The notes beneath the pieces were generated by a model, which saw only the letters and a program-made list of their open reading frames with translations, was not told the DNA's origin and did not search any database. From the NCBI GenBank assembly GCA_029844215.1, contig CM056725.1, positions 59,061,609-59,125,608 on the forward strand: 64,000 bases of DNA. Direction: 5' to 3'. A program made the position numbers and the translations under genes. Positions 9,857 to 19,181 of the stretch are shown piece after piece. Source of the stretch: Przewalskia tangutica. Its lineage: Eukaryota > Streptophyta > Magnoliopsida > Solanales > Solanaceae. How positions within the stretch are numbered: the stretch's first letter is position 1; each line of letters begins with the position of its first letter.

Positions 9857-11612
9857 GGAACGTGCGTCCGGCTAAAAGACGGTAAAGACAGCGCTTGTTG
9901 GGAGGCAACCCAACGTTTTCAATTATGTTATTTTAATTTCTGTCTTTAAGTTTATTTTATTTTTGTCTCGTAACGCCTCACGGTCTTGGAGTCTTGTGTT
10001 TTGTGATGGGATTGACAGGTACAGGGAAATGAACTGAAGAAAAGCGAGGATTTCCAGAAAAGCGGGTAAGCGCCGCGGCGCCCAGGAGCAGGGCCGCGGC
10101 GCCGAAATATCTGAAAAGGTGCTGAAGTTTAAGAGCCGCGGCTGCAGAAATCCAGAAAAATATGCCAAGATAGCCGCGGCTTCCAGAATGGTCGCGCGCA
10201 TGAAATCGATGAGCGCAGGAGTTTAAGCACCGCGGCGCCGAAAGATCTGAAGAGGTGCGGAAGTTTAAGCGCCGCGGTGTCCAGTTGCAGAGAATTCTTG
10301 CAAACACTTTGATCCAAAAGCCCTACCGCCAAATCAAACACCAAGGGCTCTCCTCCCCTCACGAAATTAGAAGCACTATCCACCGCCACCACCACCATTT
10401 TAGCCAAAAACTGTAAGTCTTTTTGTCTTTTAGTTTTTCCTTTGAGTCTACACATTGGGGACAATGTGTAATTTAAGTTTGGGGGTGTTTTTTATGTGTT
10501 TCATTTTTATGTTTTATTCGAGTCTTCTTTTTGATTTTTTTTGTTTATTTTGAGTCACCACAATTTTTTTTTTTTTTTCGTTTTTGAGTCATAATTGCCT
10601 GTCAAAGATCATGTATGCTGTAGTTGCTAGAAACACCTAGTGAAGTAAGGTAAAATAATGTAACGGAATTGTAGCAACTATTTAAACACCTAGGTTAGAT
10701 ATGCCAAAAACTCACAAAATCTGTCTATTTGGAGTTTCATGCTTGAATTGTGCATACTAAATGATTGAAAACCTATGTGTACGATTGTTTGCTATTTGAG
10801 GCGAAATAATTAGGATATGCATGCTAGGGAGATGACTCAGGCATTTCTTTGATAGCCAATTCTTTTTCTATCCCGTACTTTAAAAATATCACTAGTTAGC
10901 CCCATTGAGCCTAAAATTTGAAACTTCTTCTTTGACACCCTATATTCCCACAAAGTGTACCATAAGTGAAATTATGAAACAGTAGGAGTACATTGTGTTA
11001 AAAAGAAAACAAAAAGAATGAATAAAGTCTGTTGCACCCCAATACAAAAGTAATAAGAAATAGGCAAAAGCCTAAGTTTGGGGTCTTGTCATTATTATAT
11101 ACTTCATTCTCCCAAAACAAAAGAGGAAGGATAGAATTGAAGTGAAGTAAAGAATCAAAAGAAAAAGGGAAAATTGAAAAGCCAAAGAACTTATGGTACG
11201 TAAAAATGAGCCTAAATGCCTATCTTTACCAACCCCTACCTAAGCCTACATTACAACCCCAAAGTCCTCAAGATCTCTTTATGTATATCCGAATTAGTGG
11301 AGAATAGCAAGTAAGCATGCCATAGGAATTTTTGAATTTATATGCATACTTGAGTACACGACTTCCATTTAAGCATGATAAGTATGAGTTTGCGAAATAT
11401 CTAGCTCAATGTGTTGAAATTCCATGCTATATGTTCCTCGTATTATTCTCGCTAACCTTCATGTTTTTCTAGTTAACATTCATGCAAAGAAAAGTGATCA
11501 ATGGCAGGAGTCATTTATTTTCTTTGTGGATTTTCTTATTTATTGAGTCTGTCATTTTATTTCTTTCTTTTTATCTTTGCTCGAGCGAGCAAAGGTTAAG
11601 TTTTGGGGTATT
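9857..11612 (+). other. Athila 3' noncoding region: GC-word repeats, hairpin and two PPT-like tracts, no env
   Basis: No envelope-like ORF is visible in these 1.75 kb. The region opens with GGGAGGCAACCCAACG (9900-9915). Between 10066 and 10290 the word CCGCGG followed by C/T recurs at least seven times, partly as a degenerate duplicated module containing GAAGTTTAAG. CACATTG-GGGA-CAATGTG (10451-10468) is a perfect 7-bp stem with a 4-nt loop. It is followed at once by TTAAGTTTGGGGGTGTT (10473-10489). A similar TTAAGTTTTGGGGTATT stands directly before the 3' LTR (11596-11612) and is the likely plus-strand primer. A run of about 18 T lies near 10565. Confidence 0.75.
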
Positions 11613-13006
11613 TGATCGGTGTATTTTATATACACCTTTTGAGTCAGTCTAGTTAGTCTTTTGTCCCGTTTTGTACATACAAAGTGTCGTATTAGGATAG
11701 ATTTTCTTTCTTTTGAGTCAAAGTGACTAAAGTGGCCAAATGGCGGAAAAGGAGCGAAAAGAGGGAAAAAGAGTACTAGAGTCAAAAGCGGAGAAAGTGG
11801 CAAACGAGTGAAATCGGACTGCGCGCGGCGCCTCCTGCGATCGAAGCGAGGGCCGCGCGCCTATTATTCGAAGAAGCTGCAGAAGATCCAGCGCGCGCGC
11901 CTCGAAGACTGTAGCAGGCGCGCGCTAAACATCAGAAGCCACAGAGTTGCAGCGCCGCGCGCTCGAGCAGCGAGATATCGGGGCGGCGCCAAAACACCCG
12001 GTATTGCAGAACTTTAGGCGCGCTTGGCAGGCGCATGGCGCGACGCGGAAAAATTAGGTCTTTGACGGATTTTGGGCCAGCACGGAAGGAAAAGAAGGAG
12101 GCGTTTTAAAACTATATAAGGAGAACCCTAGGCGGTTTTGAGGTTCCCTTTCTTGCACAACTCAAGATTCTTGACTTGGAGTTTGGATACCATTAGCTTA
12201 GTAATTTCTTTTCCTTTCCTTTATTTATTTCGGTTTTGCATGATGAACTTTGAATTAGTTCTTGTCATATTCATGGCTAGAACTAATTCTCTTATAGGCT
12301 TTCTATGTTGAATTCTTGAACCTTATGTTATAAAGTAATTCATGCTTATGGTTATTATTCTTATTGAGAGATATATCCAATAATTGAGTTGAATTCTTGG
12401 TAGCTAATTGACAACTAGTTATCACTATATGATTTCTAATCGATTACGAAAGGAGGATTGTGAATATCTTTGTAAGTTGGGTAGACGGTCTTGAATTGGG
12501 GATGAAAATACCTCAATTAGATTTGTAGCGTTGATGAGAGGCTTAACAACCCTAATTTTGCGCATTGTGCGTGACGGTCAACTAGGTTTTTGTGCTTACT
12601 CCTCCTATAGAGTTACCCTTATCAGCGAAAGTTAGGTAAGGAACAATACTGGGTTGAGTGTTTATATAACCCTAACGGGAGTATAAAACGATTTCGTAAA
12701 CCTGCTTTCTCCAAAAGAAGAACACCATAAGTAATGCATTAACAAGTAACATAAGCGGATAGTAAGGATACATAGAAGCCCTATTCTCATCACATCTGAA
12801 GTAATTCTTTACATTTAAATAGCTTTTGAAATTCTTAGTTATAAACAACCAATCAAGTATTAATTCGCCAAATAGATACTATAAAATAGATAGTTGGTAC
12901 TTGAACCCTAATCCTAGAGGACGATATTCGGTCTTATCTAAGACTATACTACTTGATACGATAACGTGCACTTGCGTTTAAAGTGTGTGCATCTAAACGC
13001 GCATCA
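11613..13006 (+). repeat. Athila 3' LTR
   Basis: Begins TGATCGGTG and ends GCGCATCA. It matches the 5' LTR along its length, with a TATA box at 12113-12120. Differences are concentrated in the GC-rich segment 11815-12050. Elsewhere only scattered single-base changes and indels are seen, so the insertion is younger than element A. Confidence 0.95.
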
Positions 13007-13011
13007 AGCGT
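13007..13011. repeat. Target site duplication AGCGT, right copy (Athila)
   Basis: Identical to 4114-4118 and immediately next to the terminal CA of the 3' LTR. Confidence 0.95.
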
Positions 13012-13209
13012 ACTATCCAGACAATTGAGGATATGCTGCGAGCCTGCGTGATTGATTTCAGGGGTAGCTGGGAGGATCATTTGCCTCTCGTGGAGTTTGC
13101 TTATAATAACAGCTACCATTCCAGTATACAGATGGCGCCATACGAGGCTTTATATGGGCGGAAATGCAGGTCGCCGATCGGTTGGTTCGACGTGGGCGAG
13201 TACGATTAG
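13012..13209 (+). pseudogene. pol: Integrase C-terminal core of element A, continuation after Athila
   Basis: Reading on from the interrupted codon series gives TIQTIEDMLRACVIDFRGSW, then EFAYNNSYHSSIQMAPYEAL and YGRKCRSPIGWFDVGE. These are the standard blocks after the catalytic Glu in chromoviruses. The frame ends at a stop (13207-13209), where comparison with element B shows small deletions. It joins 4118 in frame across one copy of the TSD. Confidence 0.92.
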
Positions 13210-13742
13210 TTGGCCCGGACTTGATACAGATCGTGGATAAGGTGAAGCTTATCCGTGGAGATCGTTAGCGCCCGCAGGCGTAAGTCATACGCGGATAATC
13301 GGCGCGGCATTTGGAGTTTCAGTTGGCGATTGGGTCTTCTTGAAGGTGTCACCCATGAAGGTGTGATGAGATTCGGTAAGAAGAAACTCAGCCCAAGGTA
13401 CATTGGGCCCTACCAGATCGTCCGTAGGGTGGGTCAGGTTGCTTATGAGTTGGATCTGCCATCAGAGTTAGAGGCGGTACATCCGGTCTTCCATGTTTCT
13501 ATGTTGCGGAAGTGTATCGGGGATCCAGCGAGAGTTTTTCCTACTAGTGTGGTCCAGGTGACAGAGGGGTTATCGTATGAGGAGAGTCCCATAGCGATAC
13601 TCGATCGCTGTGTCAGCGATCGCAGGATGTAGCTTCCGTCAAAGTCCTGTGGAGGAATGATAATCAGGAGGAGATGACTTGGGAGGCGGATGAGGACATG
13701 ATGAGAAAGTATCCTCACTTATTTCCTATACCTTCAGGTAAT
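13210..13742 (+). pseudogene. pol: Integrase GPY module and chromodomain of element A
   Basis: The piece open from 13255 contains GVMRFGKKKLSPRYIGPYQI (GPY/F module), then YELDLPSELEAVHPVFHVSM and the YEESPIAILD linker, and stops at 13630. The rest of the chromodomain is in another frame from 13626: DVASVKVLWRNDNQEEMTWE and a final YPHLFP at about 13710-13730. Chromodomains of this class are known to bind histone H3 methylation marks and steer integration to heterochromatin, which fits the nesting seen here. At least two frameshifts are present relative to element B. Confidence 0.88.
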
Positions 13743-13904
13743 TCATCTTCCCTTACTTGTCAAGTTTTAATTGAAGTATTTCTTTTGCTTAAATGCTATG
13801 ATGTGGCCATGTGTGGCAGTATTGGTATGTCGGGGTTGTGAAAGGAAACTATGTCGCTAATTATAAGTTTGACTCCGAAAGAACATTCGGGGACGAATGT
13901 TTCT

Positions 13905-13917
13905 AAGGGGGGAAGAA
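13905..13917 (+). promoter_or_regulatory. Polypurine tract of element A
   Basis: AAGGGGGGAAGAA lies immediately upstream of the LTR start TGTTACACC, inside the family signature GGGGACGAATGTTTCTAAGG. Confidence 0.9.
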
Positions 13918-16825
13918 TGTTACACCCCGTATTTGCAGGACATGTTTTAAGAACGTACGTAAGAACTCACAAGTGTTAAGATTTGAGACTTGCAAAAAAA
14001 TTTATCGGAATTATGAAATTTTCGGAAATCGTATTATTGTGACGAATGGGAGGGCGACACGTGTCACCCCCCTTTTGTGATGCCTTGGTCGAATTGTGCA
14101 AGGGCATGAAGGTCATTGGACCTTTGTTGCAAGACAATTCTTGCAACTTGTGAGCATGAGAAGTTTGACTAAGTCAAATGGTCAATTAGTCTTGATATTT
14201 TATAAGACTACATCCAAGCCACCCATTTGTGTATATCATGACCCTCCATGTCCCTTTATATTACTACTAGTAGCAAGAGAGAACCAACACTTAGAAAAAT
14301 TTTCACAAAAATTGGATGAACATAGGCAAGGTTCTTTTAGTTGCACGGGTTCTCTTAGAAAAAAAAAAGAAAATTTTTGTTCCTTGTTCTTTTAGTTCCA
14401 CACTTTAAAGCAAGGTTCTAGAGGGTATTGTAAACATATCTCAATAGAAAAATCTTGGAAAAAGATAGTTTACGGGTTAGTCGCAAAACGAAAACCTAGT
14501 TGTCTTTCTAGGTTTTGCTTGGAGTTTTGAAGGATATTTGTTGGTGTTGTTCTAAGGGTCTCAACAATCGGATTGAAGTGTCTTGGGGAGGCTCTAAACT
14601 ACTAAGGAGCGACTTCGGATTGGAGTTGGATTGAGTTTCATTGAGGTATAATCTTGTATTTTATAGGTGTTACAAGATTATATAGTTATATTGTTGTTGT
14701 TAGCTTTACATGTTGCTAGCATGAAGTTGATATGTTGAAGTTATAAGTATTATGGATTGCTTGTAGCTTAAATCCGAAATGTTATACAAGCCACTTGAAA
14801 AATTGGATTACTAATTGGTCGTTTATTAGAAATCGTCGCATGTTACTTACTTGAAGATTATGGTTGTTATAATCAAATGCGACTTGATATCATGTTATGC
14901 TACCAATTTGGTTTGAAATGGAAATTGGATAGGAATTGGTATTGTTAAACTCAATATGGCCGAATTTGGACTTGTAGTTTGTATTAGTTTGTTATCGTTG
15001 TGGGGCGGAATTTTACACGTCTAGTAGGCGTGTAATCCCCTATTGATTATTGCGTTGATTGTGCCTTAAATGTGGCGTGTTTGGTTATTGTATTCGGCCT
15101 TGAAAAAGGTGGCAAAGTTAGTAAAAACAAAGGAGGTGCTGTCCGATTTTCCGTAGGATTTAGCGACATGACACTTATAATATTCTACGTTTGAAGTAAG
15201 GCCTTAATAGACGTATTGTGAATATTATAGGTTGACATACTACGGGCGGGACTTTGTACTTGGCAAGTGGTTGACCCGGCGAGGTATGTAGAACTTTTCC
15301 TATCCTTTGAGCATGATTAGTTGCACGTATATAGTACGGTAGACGTACAAGATCTTGATATCCTTTACTAGTTTATTGAATGGCCAAGTCGGGTGAGTTA
15401 GGAGATTAATTCACTTCTTTGAAAGTATTAAGGATGTCTAATGTTTTATTAAAGTTAAGGGACTTGAAGAGTTTTAAAGTATGTGATACTTGTATCGTTT
15501 TAAACATATAAGTCCCTTGGATAGAAATTTGTACTTGACTAAGGTATAAAGTGAATATAATGACTTTATGGGGAGTTGGTTATATTGGCTTTATGGAAAA
15601 GTAAATGGCTTGTTTTAATGAAAGGCAATTTGATTTTTAAGGCATCAATTGCCTAAGGTTTTATAAGAAAAGGGGGTCACTTGATTTAGAAGCCTAACTT
15701 TATTTCTAACGGTGTTGTGACTTGCCTTGAAATGTAATTTGGACTCGATACTAGGATTAATAGTATCTTGGGAGTTTTCTACTAAAAAGAGTCATTTGTT
15801 CTAAAGAGTAGAAGTACGTAGTACTTTGGGTTAAATTCCCGGACTTTTTATAAAAGACATGCTAGTGCCTTAGGTAATACTAAAATGAGAGTGTAGATGA
15901 ATAAGACTAATAAGAAGTTAGGGGGATTTCTAACTTGCTTATTTATTGTATGACGGCCGATTGAGATAGGGTAAGAGTATAAGTGAGGGGCAGACCCCCA
16001 AGACGCTATACCACCTTCTCCAGGATAAGAGTATAAATGAGGGGTAAACCCCCAAGACGTTATACCACCTGTATTATTACCTTCTTCAGTGTAAGAGTAT
16101 AAATGAGGGGCAAACCCCCAAGACGTTATACCACCTGCTTCAGGGTAAGAGTATAAATGAGGGGTAAGAACCCTAAGACGTTATACCACCTGTTTCCATG
16201 GGTTCGCTACCCATGATTTGATCGGGAGTCTCCTATTGTGATGTTGTACATATTCCCTTGATTTACTCTCATTGTTAGTAAGGCACTGTGTACTATAATT
16301 TTGTTATCATACATGTCTCCGGCTTTGTTTTAAACTTATGTGTTGTAATTACAGTACTTTCCAGTTTTACATACTTAGTACATATTGTGTACTGACCCCC
16401 TTCCCCGGGGGGCTGCGTTCATGCCGCAGGAAAGGGTAAGCAGGTGGTGGATCCTCATTCTTAGGATCACTTTTCAGACGTCAGAGGCTCCATTTATCCG
16501 GAGGCTTGTCTCTTTTGGGTACAGTCTTTTCCCTGGTGTTGTAGATTTTATGTACATTCAGGGGTATGGCGGCCCGTCCCGCCATACGATTATTATTCCT
16601 AAGTGCGTATTCACATTTGTGGTTGGGCTGTAAGAAATGATGTTGTACAGTTGTACTTTTGATTTTGTTATATAAATTGGAAGGCGGCCTTACCGGCTAG
16701 CCTGGGATGTTTTATTGTTATACATGTGTTTATGTTGTGTATGTTCCGCTGCTATTCTCTGATGTATACCTGAACGGGGTGCCCAGGTAGGGCACCAGTC
16801 GCGGCCCGGGGTTCGGGTCGTGACA
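13918..16825 (+). repeat. 3' LTR of element A
   Basis: 2908 bp, from TGTTACACCCCG to GGGTCGTGACA. It carries a hairpin-forming TTACACGTCT/AGGCGTGTAA at 15013-15035, the conserved block GTGCTGTCCGATTTTCCGTA (about 15136), and a splice-donor-like GAGGTATGTA at 15281. A minisatellite follows at 15969-16197. A TATA box is weak (TTTATATTAC near 14254). Element J sequence follows directly. Confidence 0.93.
15969..16197 (+). repeat. Minisatellite in A LTR, about 54-66 bp x 4
   Basis: Four units begin GGGTAAGAGTATAA or a close variant, contain ACCCCCAAGACG and end TATACCACCT. Unit lengths differ by a short insertion in the second copy. Related arrays sit at the same relative place in the LTRs of B and F. 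Confidence 0.9.
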
Positions 16826-18390
16826 AGAATCATGTCAAAAGAAGGAAGAGGTTCACATACCTCGCGACGATTATCGACAAATAGCAAAATGCTCCAAAGT
16901 ACTTCAACCTTGATAGCTATTCCATCCTTCAAGTAGAATACGCTATACTTAGTACTTCAACCTATAATGGCCATAATACGTCCATTAACCTTTAGCTTCG
17001 AACGTAGAATATTCTAAGTGCAAAGTCACTAAATTCTACGGAAAATCGGACAGCACTTCCTTTGTTTCTACATACTTTGCCACCTTTTTCAAGGCCGAAT
17101 TCAATAACCAAACACGCCACATTTAAGGCCCAACAATTCAGCTAACCAAAGGGGATTACACGCCTTAACATGACGTGTAAAATTCTGCCCCAAAACCATA
17201 CCAAAACAACCCCTAAAACAGTCCATAATTACCATAACGAGGGTGGAATGTGAGGCCTTTCAACGCCTTTCCACACCCTTATTCCTTCGGGGTTTTCATT
17301 AGCAATCTACTACATTAAACATGAAATATAGGGGCTGATTTTTCAGCATACAACACGTCTAAAGCAGTCCCTAAAAACTGCACGACAATATCCAACAGTT
17401 TTACAGATTCTACGGCAACAACTAAAATCCGATAACTCTTTCCTTAATCCTTTTTTTATTCCAATTCGAGTTCCAAAACATCTACATAAGTTATAACAAC
17501 TTATTAACAACAATATTAATCCATTATAACATGCAATAGGTGAAGATAACAACGACAATAACCAACGAATTCCATTTACACCAAATCTGTCCCAAATCGG
17601 TTTTAGTCCCAAAAAATGGCTCAAACGCTTTTTATTCTTCATTCTTTTTAAGAAAAGTTCATCCATACATTATAACAATAAGTAATATCCAATTACTTTA
17701 AAAGAAGAAGGACGTTTACCTCATTTTTTGCCCAAAAACGCCCCAAAACAGTCCGGTCTTTATTGGTCCGCAGTTTTCGTTTCGCTCCACTTCTTCAAGT
17801 TCCAATCACATATATGTATCCCCTACAACCTTAGGATCAACTTCTCTTCACGTTTCGCTTCCAAAAAGTCGACGGAAAACCCCTAGGGTTTCATTCTATT
17901 TTCGGCCCAACCTAGATTTAGGGGTTAAGGGTGCTTAATCTTGGAAAGAAAATACATTGATCTTGATCTTGTCTTTGGATATGGGGATTTCGAATTGCTC
18001 TAGGTTTTGGAGAGATGAGGGTTTGTATGGATGAATATCTTTTGTTCTAAGTCTTCAAGACTTATCTATATAAAGGTGTGTGGAGTCTTCACAAGACAAG
18101 TGGGGAGGGAACTTGCTAACCTCCTATTGACCAAGTATTTCTTCACAAAATATTTCATCCACACTTAGTTATTTTTCATCCCATTTCGATGGACATGTAA
18201 CATAGTATACCAAGACTTAATAAATCCACTAAGTCCATAATTCTAATGAAAAATAATTCCATTACTAGAATTAATTCTTGTCATCACATTAAACTCGAAA
18301 ATTTTCCGTATAAGGAAATGTAAAAATCCTTTCCTTTCGACATTCCAATCTTAATTCTATAATCATGTTCTTGAATTACGGGGTGTAACA
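16826..18390 (-). repeat. LTR fragment J (minus), truncated on the left by element A
   Basis: Related to the other long LTRs: AGGTTCACATACCTCGCGACG at the left, GATTACACGCC...GACGTGTAAAATTC near 17160, a minus-strand TATA (TTTATATA, 18067-18074) and the LTR terminus GGGGTGTAACA ending at 18390. What follows (CCAAAAGATTTGG) is D LTR sequence, because the same words continue without interruption in F near 47520. J is therefore an insertion in D, later split by A. Whether it was a solo LTR cannot be told, since its left end is outside the window. Confidence 0.8.
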
Positions 18391-19181
18391 CCAAAAGATT
18401 TGGAAACTACTTCCTTTTCAAGACTCTATGTACTTCAAGTAAAATACTTTCACTTTTGAAAATCCAAACTTCATCAAGGTAATGGATTATAACAACTTCC
18501 AATTTAAAGATCCAAAGTACATCAAGGAAGTATATAGAACAACTTCTATATTAGGCAATCCAAGTACAAACAAGGAAGTATATAGGACAACTTCTATATT
18601 AGGCAATACAAGTACAATCAAGGAGTGAATCATTTAAGGAGTAGGACTTACTTACTTTATCATAAGGAATCATGCTAGAAGAAGAGGAGATGGTTCACAT
18701 ACCTTTTCGGCTTAATCCACAAGCTAAGTCGAACACGCCGCACGTAGAATTGTCAACCTATAATGGCCACAACACGACTATCAACTTCTAGCTTCTAACG
18801 TAGAATAATACTAAGTATACGGTCTCTTATCCTACGGAAAATTGGGCAGCACCTCCTTTGTTTCTACATACTTTTCCACCTTTTTCAAGGCCCGATAATC
18901 AATAACCAACATGCCACATTTAAGGCTCAATACATCAACCAATCAAAGGGGATTATACGCCTTACAATACGTGTAAAATTCTGCCCCACAATTCATACCA
19001 AGTAGTTCAATATCCAAAGCCATTCTCGGCTAACATATACAACACAAAGTCCTTTCCAATTCTTTTTCAATCCAAGCTCTTAGGTCTAACATGTTATATA
19101 GTCATAAACAACTTTAACAACTATAATTCCTTCTTTATATAACATGCGATGACTAAACTAATAACCAAATTGAATTGTAAT
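18391..19181 (-). repeat. LTR of element D, first visible segment (minus)
   Basis: It matches the LTR of F (47520-48215) in order, for example AGGAATCATGCTAGAAGA followed by TTCACATACCTTTTCGGC. It is interrupted at its right end by element B and continues at 35391. It contains the conserved GGGCAGCACCTCC block and a partly decayed ATACGCC...TACGTGTAA hairpin (about 18955). Confidence 0.85.
19177..19181. repeat. Target site duplication GTAAT, left copy (element B)
   Basis: GTAAT directly precedes TGTCACGACC at 19182 and is repeated at 35391-35395 after GGGTGTAACA. Joining the flanks restores a D LTR segment matching F near 48200. Confidence 0.95.

Larger units (their letters stand above)
4119..13006 (+). 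mobile_element. Athila-clade Ty3/gypsy LTR retrotransposon, complete ends, inserted in element A
   Basis: Two LTRs (1385 and 1394 bp) flank about 6.1 kb of internal DNA and a perfect 5-bp TSD. The PBS matches the 3' end of plant tRNA-Asp, as is usual for Athila. The RT and integrase have Athila-type blocks, including the segment between the KKGG and CIDYRKLNK motifs that contains ELIPSRTVTGW. The gag region is much shorter than normal and no envelope-like ORF is seen. RT, RNase H and integrase contain frameshifts or stops, so it is defective despite well-kept ends. Confidence 0.95.
1..16825 (+). mobile_element. Element A: Tekay/Del-like chromovirus, 5' LTR outside window, split by an Athila insertion
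   Basis: Position 1 lies a few tens of bases downstream of a primer binding site, because the first 118 bases are almost identical to the leader of element E (from 40008), which follows a visible PBS. Leader, gag, protease, RT, RNase H, integrase, chromodomain, polypurine tract and 3' LTR follow in order on the plus strand. The integrase is interrupted at 4119-13006 by an Athila element. The chromodomain, the integrase GPY module and the roughly 2.9-kb LTR point to the Tekay/Del clade. Every coding part has frameshifts or stops, so the element is dead. The right flank (AGAAT at 16826) is the expected TSD, but its partner is outside the window. Confidence 0.9.

Noticed and set aside
9857..10450. 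Envelope-like gene of Athila
   Set aside because: Open frames here are on the opposite strand or short and built from GC words. No signal peptide plus transmembrane pattern is seen.
15969..16197. CRISPR-like spaced repeats
   Set aside because: The whole unit is repeated with small changes and there are no unique spacers. This is a plant LTR minisatellite.
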